32,784 nt of DNA from the NCBI GenBank assembly GCA_047635375.1, contig JBLIKP010000017.1, positions 1-32,784 of the forward strand. The letters are read 5' to 3'. The position numbers and the translations under genes are program-made. Positions 8,235 to 15,984 of this stretch are shown piece by piece (position 1 is the first letter of the stretch; every line of letters begins with the position of its first letter). Source of the stretch: JBLIKP01 sp047635375. GTDB taxonomy: Bacteria > Bacteroidota > Bacteroidia > Sphingobacteriales > Sphingobacteriaceae. The notes beneath the pieces were generated by a model. The model had not been told where the DNA came from. It made no database searches and worked only from the letters and a program-made list of their open reading frames with translations.

Positions 8235-8675
8235 TTATTTCTCTTTATGTGTTTTTAACCAATGGTCGGCACTGAAAAGTGTTCCACTTCCATAAATAAA
8301 GAAGAATACCAATAAGAATAGAACTAATAGTGAAAATGAAAGTTCCGAATTTGGGTTCACAAAACCCATTGGGGCATTAACAAATACTATTGCTCCCAAC
8401 AATACTGGGAATTGAAATGCAACGGCGGTTCTTGTGATTAATCCGATCGCAATTAAAACTCCACCAAATAAATGGGCGGTAGCTACATAATGTGCTACAA
8501 ACGCAGCATAAGGGCCTAAGGTTGTGTTTAGTACCATTGACTCAACGGCGGCAATATCTTGAATAAAGACAATACCACGCATAAATAACAAGGCCCCAAA
8601 GCCAATTCTTAGAATGTCAATCCACTTTGGATGGTGAGTGTCACCCCAGGTTTCCATATTTTGTATAAGGCTCAT
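8235..8675 (-). CDS. DoxX family membrane protein
   Basis: A 146-residue integral membrane protein with four predicted transmembrane helices (about residues 22-42, 60-80, 84-102, 112-134). It fits the DoxX family pattern: LRIGFGALLFMRGI in the first helix, HYVATAHLFGGVLIAIGLITR in the second helix and loop, and F-Q-F-P-V-L-L-G in the third. DoxX proteins are quinone- or redox-associated inner-membrane proteins, and the precise role of most members is unknown. The ATG at 8673-8675 is clear. An imperfect inverted repeat (AATACC/GGTATT, 8216-8235) sits at its 3' end but has no T run, so it is not called a terminator. The small unknown gene follows on the same strand. Confidence 0.87.
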   Translation of the reverse strand: MSLIQNMETWGDTHHPKWIDILRIGFGALLFMRGIVFIQDIAAVESMVLNTTLGPYAAFVAHYVATAHLFGGVLIAIGLITRTAVAFQFPVLLGAIVFVNAPMGFVNPNSELSFSLLVLFLLVFFFIYGSGTLFSADHWLKTHKEK

Positions 8676-8742
8676 AATATTTATTGTTTAATTAAATATA
8701 ATAAAAATAAAGGCGTTTTTATTAAAATCAAGGATAAATCAT

Positions 8743-8778
8743 TGGTTATTTTGTGGTTAGTAATGGTTTAATTGGTTA
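8743..8778. promoter_or_regulatory. Four phased TGGTTA direct repeats upstream of a T9SS protein gene
   Basis: TGGTTA occurs at 8743-8748, 8754-8759, 8764-8770 (as TGGTTTA) and 8773-8778. The start-to-start spacing is 11, 10 and 9 bases, so all copies fall on roughly one face of the helix. The first and last copies are extended to the identical ATTGGTTA, 30 bases apart. The array ends 50 bases before the T9SS protein ATG. It resembles direct-repeat binding sites for a regulator; the protein that would bind is not known. Confidence 0.4.
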
Positions 8779-8828
8779 CTCTATATATTTTTTTTAATTT
8801 TAAAGATTAATATATTTTAAACAACCCT

Positions 8829-10484
8829 ATGAAAAAAGAATTACTCATTATTTTATTACTTGGTTTTGCATTTATTAATCAAGGTAAAAGTCAAACCGAC
8901 AATTGTAATCCTGATTACAGCAATAATTCAGGTGCCACCATTGATAACCCAAACCCGTTAGTAATACAAGATGTTGTAATTAGTGGAACTGGATTAACCG
9001 TTAGTAATTTAACAGTTAGTTTACAGTTAGATCATAATTATGGAGGTGATATAAATATTTTCCTTCTCCATCAAGAAACCCAAACTCAAGTTGATTTACT
9101 TGGGGGAAATGGCTTAGGGGGTAATTGTTTATCCCCAGTTTTCTATAATGTAACGCTTACGGATAAATCTTCTCAAAGCTTTAATGATGCTTGTGGCGAA
9201 GTTACTGGTGAGTACCAACCTGTAGGAGCATTAGCAGCCTTTGATGATTTAGCCTTTGATGGAACGTGGACGTTAACAATTGTTGATAATTATCCAGGAT
9301 TTGATACAGGTAACTTAACCGGATGGTGTATCAATACTGATGGAGCTGGCGTGACAAATGAACCGCCAACCGCTCAAAACGATACGGTTTCTGGTCAAGT
9401 GAACACAGTAATATCTTTTTACCCCTTGTTAAATGATGCCGACAGTGACGGTACTCTAGATATTTCAACACTTACTGTAACTACAGACCCAACAGAGGGT
9501 ACTACCGAAATAGTTAATGACACCATTAATTATACTGGAAACAGTTTTGTTGGAATTGACTCATTAGAATATGAAATCTGTGATGATGGCGGTGCTTGCG
9601 CAAAAGCGTGGGTTTTTGTGGAAATTATCCAAGGCCAAGTAAATCAGGCTCCTGTGGTTGTAGATGATGAGATTTCAGCTCAATCTGAACTAAAGGTTTT
9701 AGCAAATGTATTGAGCAATGATTCTGACCCAGATGGTGAATTAGTTTCAAGCACATTAGAAATTTTGGTGCAACCTAACAACGGTACTGCCGCAATTGAA
9801 AATAGTCAAATTGCATACACATCCAATGCCGGATATGAAGGTATGGATACCGTTAAATATAAAGTGTGTGATAACGGCGATCCTACCCAATGCGGAGAGG
9901 CATTTTTATATGTTAATGTTGTAGTTGAACTAGAAAATACTAGCCCAGCGGCTTCTAATGATGAATTTACAGTGGCTGACACAGTTACATTGTTAAATGT
10001 GTTAAGTAATGATGTAGACGCCGAATCAAATATTGACGCAAGTTCAGTGACTGTTATTGATGCACCAACTTTAGGAACCACGCAGGTTATGGAAGACGGT
10101 AGCATAGAATACACCACTGAAGCTGGTACAAACGGAACAGATTCATTTACCTACGAAGTTTGTGACCAAGGTGCACCAGCGCTTTGTGATACTGCAGCGG
10201 TAAATTTAACGGTCGACGTAACTTTGTCTTCAATTATTGAAAATTCAATATTACCTCTTCAAATTGGACCAAACCCTGTGAATAATATATTAACTATTTC
10301 TGCGCTTGACGCGGATGGGGAATTAACAATTATGGGAGTTACTGGAAAAGTAATGACTACAATTCAAATCGTTAATCAAGACCAAATTAAAGTTGACTTT
10401 TCAGAATTCAGTCAAGGAATTTATTTTATTTCCTTAAAAGGAAAAAACGGAAATTTTTATTCTAATAAAGTAATTAAGCAGTAA
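8829..10484 (+). CDS. Secreted P-domain and Ig-like repeat protein with T9SS sorting domain
   Basis: A 551-residue exported protein. A signal peptide (residues 1-22, ending at Ser-Gln) precedes a proprotein-convertase P-domain-like module (about 40-170). That module has the typical DINIFLLHQETQT, PVGALAAFDDLAFDGTW and GNLTGWCINT segments. Three tandem Ig-like/cadherin-like repeats of the Big_9 (tandem-95) kind follow at about 178-266, 272-366 and 370-464, each starting (P)PxAxxD and containing V/L-L-x-N-D-x-D. A type IX sorting domain (474-551) contains GPNPVNN and QGIYFISL and ends SNKVIKQ. It is probably carried over the outer membrane by T9SS and stays on the surface or is released. No protease active site is seen, so adhesion or a structural role is more likely than catalysis. 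Its end faces the small lipoprotein gene with a 13-base gap. Confidence 0.88.
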   Translation: MKKELLIILLLGFAFINQGKSQTDNCNPDYSNNSGATIDNPNPLVIQDVVISGTGLTVSNLTVSLQLDHNYGGDINIFLLHQETQTQVDLLGGNGLGGNCLSPVFYNVTLTDKSSQSFNDACGEVTGEYQPVGALAAFDDLAFDGTWTLTIVDNYPGFDTGNLTGWCINTDGAGVTNEPPTAQNDTVSGQVNTVISFYPLLNDADSDGTLDISTLTVTTDPTEGTTEIVNDTINYTGNSFVGIDSLEYEICDDGGACAKAWVFVEIIQGQVNQAPVVVDDEISAQSELKVLANVLSNDSDPDGELVSSTLEILVQPNNGTAAIENSQIAYTSNAGYEGMDTVKYKVCDNGDPTQCGEAFLYVNVVVELENTSPAASNDEFTVADTVTLLNVLSNDVDAESNIDASSVTVIDAPTLGTTQVMEDGSIEYTTEAGTNGTDSFTYEVCDQGAPALCDTAAVNLTVDVTLSSIIENSILPLQIGPNPVNNILTISALDADGELTIMGVTGKVMTTIQIVNQDQIKVDFSEFSQGIYFISLKGKNGNFYSNKVIKQ

Positions 10485-10497
10485 AAAAAAATAAGGA

Positions 10498-10737
10498 TTA
10501 GCGGGGACGGTTCCTTTTGGCACGTCTCCGCATATCTTTTCTTGCTTTTCTCCTTTGCTTTTTTATCCTTCTTTTCACTTTACGTTCTTGAATACTAAGC
10601 GAACGATCCATGGATTCCTCATTGTAGGACATTCCGGATTTATTAGACCTTGAGCCTTTCTTGCTACATGAGCCTAATGAAAGTGTTAAGACACCTAAAA
10701 ACAGGATTAAAACCGCTAAATATTTTCTTTGAATCAT
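10498..10737 (-). CDS. Small, very basic lipoprotein
   Basis: A 79-residue protein. A lipoprotein signal peptide spans residues 1-23 with the lipobox LGSC (Cys24). After a short Ser-rich linker, the last 30 residues are almost entirely Arg, Lys and spacers (VKRRIKKQRRKARK, then DMRRRAKRNRPR). The mature product would be a strongly cationic, lipid-anchored peptide, probably on the inner leaflet of the outer membrane facing the periplasm. The charge suggests binding to peptidoglycan, LPS phosphates, nucleic acid or another polyanion, but this is inference. I do not recognise a named family. The ATG at 10735-10737 is unambiguous. It is convergent with the T9SS gene and divergent from lpdA. Confidence 0.75.
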   Translation of the reverse strand: MIQRKYLAVLILFLGVLTLSLGSCSKKGSRSNKSGMSYNEESMDRSLSIQERKVKRRIKKQRRKARKDMRRRAKRNRPR

Positions 10738-10888
10738 GGTGCGAAAATAAGGTACCTAAACCTTATCACCAAGTTTGCGCTTATTTCATTTCGACTTCGG
10801 CAATATTTCATTATTTTTGACCACCAATTAAAATGTATAGATTGATTGGAAATTAATTTAGCACAAGAATTTAAAATTTACACAGGAT

Positions 10889-12277
10889 ATGAATTACGAC
10901 TTAATCGTATTGGGAAGTGGCCCAGGTGGATATGTAGCAGCCATTCGTGGTGCTCAATTAGGAATGAAAACAGCTGTTGTTGAGCGAGAATCGCTTGGTG
11001 GCATTTGCCTAAACTGGGGTTGTATCCCTACTAAAGCATTGTTAAAAAGTGCTGAAGTTTTTAATTACATCAACCATGCTGAGGATTATGGAATTACTGT
11101 AAAGGATTCCAATGCCGATTTCGGTAATGTGATTAAAAGAAGCCGTGGTGTTGCAGAAGGCATGAGCAAGGGGATTCAGTTCTTGCTTAAAAAGAATAAA
11201 ATTGACGTTATCATGGGTTCGGGTAAATTAAAAAAAGCCGGAACTCTTGAAGTAAAAGATAAAGACGGTAAGTCGACTGATTACACTGCAAAAAACATTA
11301 TTGTTTCTACTGGTTCACGCTCTCGTGAGCTTCCAGCTTTAAAACAAGATGGAAAGAAAGTAATAGGCTACCGTGAGGCAATGAGCCTAGATAAACAGCC
11401 GAAAAGTATTATTATAGTTGGATCTGGTGCCATTGGGGTTGAATTTGCGTATTTCTACAATTCTTTAGGAACTAAAGTGACTGTGGTTGAATTTATGGAC
11501 CGTATTGTTCCTGTTGAAGATGAAGAGATTTCAAAAACCCTTGAAAAATCTTTTAAGAAATCTGGAATTAAAATTATGACTAAAGCCGAGGTAACTAAAG
11601 TAGATGCTTCTGGTACTGGTTGTAAGGCGACGGTTAAAACAGCTAAAGGTGAAGAAATCCTTGAAGCTGATATCGTTCTTTCAGCGGTTGGCATTGCTCC
11701 AAACATTGAAAATATTGGTTTAGAAACTTTAGGAATCAAAACTGAAAAAGGAAAAATTGCAGTGGGTGACTTCTACGAAACAAACGTAAAAGGTATTTAC
11801 GCCATTGGGGATGTAGTTCACGGACCTGCATTAGCTCACGTGGCATCCGCAGAAGGAATTATCTGTGTTGAAAAAATGTCGGGAATGAACGTTGATTCTC
11901 TTGACTATGGAAACATCCCAGGATGTACTTATTGCCAGCCTGAGATTGCATCTGTTGGAATGACAGAAAAGCAAGCTAAAGAAGCAGGATATGAGCTTAA
12001 AGTAGGTCGTTTCCCATTCTCAGCTAGTGGAAAAGCAAGCGCTAGTGGAAAGAAAGAAGGATTTGTTAAAGTTATCTTTGACGCTAAATACGGTGAGTGG
12101 TTAGGAGCACATATGATTGGTGATGGTGTTACCGACATGATTGCAGAAGCAGTTGTGGCACGTAAATTAGAAACCACTGGACATGAAATTATTAAAACTG
12201 TTCACCCTCATCCAACAATGAGTGAAGCCGTAATGGAAGCAGCGGCAGAAGCTTATGGTGAAGTGATTCATTTATAA
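10889..12277 (+). CDS. lpdA: Dihydrolipoyl dehydrogenase (E3)
   Basis: This FAD-dependent enzyme re-oxidises the lipoyl groups of the pyruvate and 2-oxoglutarate dehydrogenase complexes (and glycine cleavage) with NAD+. The protein has 462 residues, the normal length. It shows the FAD site GSGPGGY (9-15), the redox disulfide Cys40-x4-Cys45 in GGICLNWGCIPTKALL, the NAD-binding GSGAIG (178-183), the second FAD contact YAIGDV, and the C-terminal catalytic pair His441/Glu446 in HPHPTMSE. It stands alone; the E1 and E2 partners are not in the window. Possible -7 boxes lie upstream (TATTTTTG at 10812-10819, TAATTTAG at 10854-10861), neither with a convincing -33. A strong terminator follows. Confidence 0.97.
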   Translation: MNYDLIVLGSGPGGYVAAIRGAQLGMKTAVVERESLGGICLNWGCIPTKALLKSAEVFNYINHAEDYGITVKDSNADFGNVIKRSRGVAEGMSKGIQFLLKKNKIDVIMGSGKLKKAGTLEVKDKDGKSTDYTAKNIIVSTGSRSRELPALKQDGKKVIGYREAMSLDKQPKSIIIVGSGAIGVEFAYFYNSLGTKVTVVEFMDRIVPVEDEEISKTLEKSFKKSGIKIMTKAEVTKVDASGTGCKATVKTAKGEEILEADIVLSAVGIAPNIENIGLETLGIKTEKGKIAVGDFYETNVKGIYAIGDVVHGPALAHVASAEGIICVEKMSGMNVDSLDYGNIPGCTYCQPEIASVGMTEKQAKEAGYELKVGRFPFSASGKASASGKKEGFVKVIFDAKYGEWLGAHMIGDGVTDMIAEAVVARKLETTGHEIIKTVHPHPTMSEAVMEAAAEAYGEVIHL

Positions 12278-12296
12278 TAAAAAGCTTAAATATTTA

Positions 12297-12320
12297 AAAC
12301 CGGCCTTGCGCCGGTTTTTT
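12297..12320 (+). terminator. Terminator between lpdA and the ppx gene
   Basis: AAACCGGC (12297-12304) pairs with GCCGGTTT (12310-12317) around a 5-base loop and continues into a T run to 12320. The facing ppx stop codon starts at 12321. With A residues on its left side, it may serve both converging genes. Confidence 0.88.
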
Positions 12321-13220
12321 TTATGCCTTTTTATTTAACCTTGTTATATGTAAATCTCTAACAATTGCATCGACTAACCCAACTCTTGGAACTAGAATCT
12401 TGGTTGATTTTAATTCATTTAGAATGGTGATAAACACATTTAACGCTGGAATAATAACATCGGCACGACTAGGATTAAGATTATAAATTTCAATCCGTTC
12501 TTCCACGCTTAAAGTGGAAAAAAGGTGAAGCATTTGATGTAAAAATGAAATTGGAACCGGTGTATTCTCTCTTTTTCCAAAAATTTTAGAAAGCTTGTTA
12601 ATATTTCCTCCCGTTCCAACCACGCGTAGATTTTTTAAAGGAAGAGCATTTGACTCAATCCACAACTTCATTGCATTCCACTCCGCCGAATTATCCTGAT
12701 TGTGAAGGATTTTTAACGTTCCTAACTTAAAACTTTGGGACTGTGTAATAATTCCTGATTTGCAAATCGATAATTCAGTACTTCCTCCACCCAAGTCGAT
12801 GAATAAATAATTTCTACGAGCCAATGGGAAAATGGTGGCTAAATTGGCGGCAATAAGCTGTGCCTCTTGGGCTCCTGTGATTAAATCAATTTTTATCCCT
12901 GCCTTTTGTTTTATTTTTTCAATTATTTCAGGTCCGTTTTGTGCTTCCCTTAAAGCTGCAGTTGCACATGCTTTATAGGCAACCAGTCCGTGGGCCTTAA
13001 TTAAATGATTATAAGCCTGAAGGGTATGGATTAGTCTAGCCTCACGCTCTGGAGTTATTCCTTGATGGAAAAAAGCATCTTCTCCTAATCTAACCGGTAC
13101 ACGTATCAGACTTTCCTTCTTTATCTGAAAATCACCGTTAAAAGGGCTCACATGGGCAATCAATAGCCTTACCGCATTACTTCCAATATCAATGGCGCCA
13201 TATTTAGGTAGTTCGAACAT
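12321..13220 (-). CDS. ppx: Exopolyphosphatase / pppGpp phosphatase (Ppx/GppA family)
   Basis: Members hydrolyse inorganic polyphosphate from the chain end and/or convert pppGpp to ppGpp. The 299-residue protein has the actin-like ATPase fold motifs AIDIGSNAVRLLI (9-21) and FIDLGGGSTEL (140-150). It has a glutamate at the catalytic position in ITGAQEAQLI (Glu119, by pattern with the family). It is the short, two-domain form without the C-terminal HD extension found in E. coli Ppx. The ATG directly follows the ppk1 stop codon (TAAATG, no gap), so translation is probably coupled. This pairs polyphosphate synthesis with turnover. Ppx versus GppA activity cannot be told from the sequence. Confidence 0.92.
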   Translation of the reverse strand: MFELPKYGAIDIGSNAVRLLIAHVSPFNGDFQIKKESLIRVPVRLGEDAFFHQGITPEREARLIHTLQAYNHLIKAHGLVAYKACATAALREAQNGPEIIEKIKQKAGIKIDLITGAQEAQLIAANLATIFPLARRNYLFIDLGGGSTELSICKSGIITQSQSFKLGTLKILHNQDNSAEWNAMKLWIESNALPLKNLRVVGTGGNINKLSKIFGKRENTPVPISFLHQMLHLFSTLSVEERIEIYNLNPSRADVIIPALNVFITILNELKSTKILVPRVGLVDAIVRDLHITRLNKKA

Positions 13221-15260
13221 TTAATTCTTTAAAATATTTAACATTTCAAATTGAGATCTAAATTTAACAGAAGAATTTGATTCACGGTTGGGGTTGGTTT
13301 CCTGGTTAATTAAATTTCGTGATTTTACATTGTCTTTCCATTGTGCAGATAAAAACTTATCTAGCTGTGCCTTTAATGAATCATCCAGAATTGGGGCTGC
13401 AACCTCAAGCCGTAGATCTAGATTTCTAGTCATCCAATCTGCTGAACTAATATAATAAAGTGGATTACCAGAATTGCAAAATACAAATACTCTGGAATGT
13501 TCTAAATTCCTATCTACAATGCTAATTGCCTCAATATTTTCCGAAAACCCAGGTTTCCCCGGAATTAAGGAGCAGATTCCGCGGACATTCAATTTTATTT
13601 TGACTCCTGCCTTGCTTGCCTTGTATAGTTTTTTAATCATTTTTTTATCCACTAGGCTGTTCATTTTTAGGTGAATCCAAGCTTCATTTCCTAATAGGGC
13701 TTGATCAATTTCCTTTTCGATTAAATTTACATAATGGCTACGAGTGGATGTAGGGGAGAGTATTAACGTGTTTGTTTGAACGGGTTTGGAAGGGTGATTT
13801 ATGAAATTGAATACGTTGATTAAGTCATCTGTGTACTCTTTTTTTGATGTTAAGAGCATTATGTCAGAATAAATGCCAGAAGTTTTTTCATTGAAATTTC
13901 CAGTACCTATGGAGCCTAAATATTTTAATTCTCCTTTTTCTTCACGGGTAATTAATAGGATTTTTGAATGGACCTTCAGTTTTTTAATTCCATAAATAAC
14001 ATGGATTCCAGATTCTTCCAAAATTAAAGCCCATTTAATATTATTTTCCTCATCAAATCTTGCCTGTAGCTCGAAAACCACCACGACATCTTTTCCGTTT
14101 TTTGCCGCCTTTATTAGGTGATTAACCACTTGTGATTTTCCAGCAACCCGATAAAGGGCTATTTGAATTTTCTTAACCGCAGGGTCCATAGATGCTTCTG
14201 CAAGAAGATCCAAGTAAATAGAAAAGCTATGGTATGGGTAAAATAAAAGAAGGTCTTTTTTTGCTATCCTTTTAATTAGTGAAGTTTTGTTTTCAATTTC
14301 CCCGAAAGGAATAATTTCCCGTAGTGGGTACTCTAAATCTTGACGGTCAAAATTGGGGAAGCTCATGAAATCCTTAAAGTTGTGATAACGTCCTCCAGGG
14401 ATGATATTGTCATCCTGCATCACATTAAATTTGTCTGCTAGGTACTCGTAAAGTTCATTGGGCATTTTACTGTCGTAAACTATCCGCACCGGTTGACCCG
14501 ATTTGCGTTTTGCCACACTGTTGGAAATTTCTTCTAATATTGTTTTGGTCTCGTCGTTTTCGAAATCAAGCTCAGCGTCCCTGGTGAATTTGATTGTATA
14601 GGCGGCTAAATCATCGAATTTGAACGTTTTGAAAATGTAATCAAGGTTATGCCTAATTACATCGTCAAGTAGAATTACATAGTTCTTTCCATTTGATTTA
14701 GGAAGGACCAGAAATCTTGAGTTTGTTTTTGTGGGTATTTCAATAATCGCATATTTTTTACGGTTTGAATTTGCCTTGGACATCTCTACCACTAAAAAAG
14801 TGGTGGAATCGTTAAATTCTGGGAGCTTATTAATATTTTCTAATAGGATGGGAGTGATGTCGGTATTTATATTTCCCCTAAAATATTTACTCACAAAAAT
14901 CTCTTGAGAATTATTTAGTTCAGCTTCATTTAGGATGAAAATGTTCTCGTGCTCCAGTTCTGTGCGGATTTCATCGAATAAGTTTTCAAACTTAAATTGC
15001 TGTTCTATGGCTTTTTGAAAAATTTGACGAAGAACTTTTTTTGGATGGGGCCCAATAAATTGACTTGCCCTTTTCCCCAAGGCAATCATCCGTATAAGCG
15101 TGGCTACACGAACCCTAAAGAATTCGTCCTGATTATTGGAAAAAATGCCAAGAAATCTAAGGCGTTCCATTATTGGAACGTTAACATCTTTAGCTTCTTG
15201 GAGAACACGATCGTTGAATGATAACCAACTTAGTTCCCGGTTGATTAAGGGTAAACCCAT
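13221..15260 (-). CDS. ppk1: Polyphosphate kinase 1
   Basis: PPK1 reversibly polymerises the gamma-phosphate of ATP into inorganic polyphosphate. The 679-residue protein shows the N-terminal PPK motif NRELSWLSFNDRVLQEA (7-23) and the head segment SNNQDEFFRVRVA (41-53). The two PLD-like catalytic domains contain His431 in KVHSKILL (the phosphohistidine position) and His588 in LEHSRVFVF. Conserved GTGNFNEKT (452-460) and SADWMTRN near the C-terminus are also present. It lies 15 bases downstream of the SixA-like gene and abuts ppx, giving a leftward three-gene operon. Both catalytic histidines are intact, so it should be active. Confidence 0.96.
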   Translation of the reverse strand: MGLPLINRELSWLSFNDRVLQEAKDVNVPIMERLRFLGIFSNNQDEFFRVRVATLIRMIALGKRASQFIGPHPKKVLRQIFQKAIEQQFKFENLFDEIRTELEHENIFILNEAELNNSQEIFVSKYFRGNINTDITPILLENINKLPEFNDSTTFLVVEMSKANSNRKKYAIIEIPTKTNSRFLVLPKSNGKNYVILLDDVIRHNLDYIFKTFKFDDLAAYTIKFTRDAELDFENDETKTILEEISNSVAKRKSGQPVRIVYDSKMPNELYEYLADKFNVMQDDNIIPGGRYHNFKDFMSFPNFDRQDLEYPLREIIPFGEIENKTSLIKRIAKKDLLLFYPYHSFSIYLDLLAEASMDPAVKKIQIALYRVAGKSQVVNHLIKAAKNGKDVVVVFELQARFDEENNIKWALILEESGIHVIYGIKKLKVHSKILLITREEKGELKYLGSIGTGNFNEKTSGIYSDIMLLTSKKEYTDDLINVFNFINHPSKPVQTNTLILSPTSTRSHYVNLIEKEIDQALLGNEAWIHLKMNSLVDKKMIKKLYKASKAGVKIKLNVRGICSLIPGKPGFSENIEAISIVDRNLEHSRVFVFCNSGNPLYYISSADWMTRNLDLRLEVAAPILDDSLKAQLDKFLSAQWKDNVKSRNLINQETNPNRESNSSVKFRSQFEMLNILKN

Positions 15261-15275
15261 ATAACTTGAATTATA

Positions 15276-15788
15276 TTAGGCTATGTCTTTTCTTTCTGAA
15301 TTGTAATTATCCAAATTACCTGGAATGATGTGTGGTTGAGAATAAAGCGTTTCAGGCCAATTGTCACAGCTAAAATTTAAAAATAACATTTGCTCTGAAA
15401 ATAAGCTAACCTCGTCGATATTTAAAACATAATGTGTTAAGATTTCTTTAAATAATGAATTTTCTACCACTAAAAGCACGCTATTATCATATGAGTATTG
15501 GGTGGCAATAGTTTCTAATGGTTTTAGGACCCCACCTCCTGAATAAACAACTTTTTTGATATTGAAAAAATCTACACCAAGCTCCCTAGCAAGAATGAAT
15601 GAGGTAAAAAGCACATTGTAATCACCCCCAGAAACAATATTGTCAGGCTGGAGGTTACTGTCATTGATAAAATGTGCTAGGTCATGGGTTTTTTGGACGT
15701 CATGGTGGGTCATCGTAAGCGATTTTCCGGCTTTTGAATTTGAGGAGTTCTCCTGGGAAATGGCCTTTATCAAAATGATTCTTTTCAT
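15276..15788 (-). CDS. SixA-like histidine-phosphatase-fold protein lacking catalytic residues
   Basis: A 170-residue protein that aligns along its length with the SixA / histidine phosphatase family by pattern, but without the catalytic residues. The usual N-terminal (L/V)(V/I)RHAKS is LIKAISQ here (Lys8, Ala9 replace Arg, His). The usual SSPxxRA motif is SGGDYNV (53-59), so the Arg is lost. The usual LLVGHNP motif is LLVVENS (105-111), with Glu109 in place of the second His. The secondary-structure order is otherwise kept: the helix at 30-42, LQPDNIVSG, FILARELG, and the final FLNFSCDNW strand. It is first in the operon with ppk1 and ppx. A regulatory or scaffold role in polyphosphate metabolism is inference. 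It may instead be a diverged relative with another activity. Confidence 0.7.
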   Translation of the reverse strand: MKRIILIKAISQENSSNSKAGKSLTMTHHDVQKTHDLAHFINDSNLQPDNIVSGGDYNVLFTSFILARELGVDFFNIKKVVYSGGGVLKPLETIATQYSYDNSVLLVVENSLFKEILTHYVLNIDEVSLFSEQMLFLNFSCDNWPETLYSQPHIIPGNLDNYNSERKDIA

Positions 15789-15930
15789 CTATGGTTATTC
15801 TTAATTAAATAAAAAAAGTTTCAAAAAATTGGTGTTATTGAGGATATTAATAAACTAAATATTCAAATTCTCAACTTCAATTAGACAATGGAAAAATGAG
15901 TATATTTCTTTCCCTATTTATTTTGAGTTA

Positions 15931-15965
15931 TTTGATTTCAAAACAATCTGATTTTCCTATTTTTG
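15931..15965 (+). promoter_or_regulatory. Candidate promoter for smc
   Basis: TATTTTTG at 15958-15965 matches the -7 consensus TAnnTTTG and is 19 bases before the smc ATG. A TTTG at 15931-15934 could be the -33 element, although the 23-base spacer is at the long end. Confidence 0.35.
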
Positions 15966-15984
15966 AACTCTACCAAAAACCCCA

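Noticed and set aside
8216..8235. AATACC/GGTATT hairpin as the DoxX terminator
   Set aside because: Six-base stem with an 8-base loop and no T run on the DoxX strand, so it is too weak to call.
9806..10117. Leftward 103-codon frame inside the P-domain T9SS gene
   Set aside because: It is antisense to Ig-like repeats; its Ser/Thr/Val-rich translation mirrors the repeat coding.
13474..15221. Rightward open frames opposite ppk1
   Set aside because: The frame is open only because of the codon use of ppk1; the products have no recognisable motifs.
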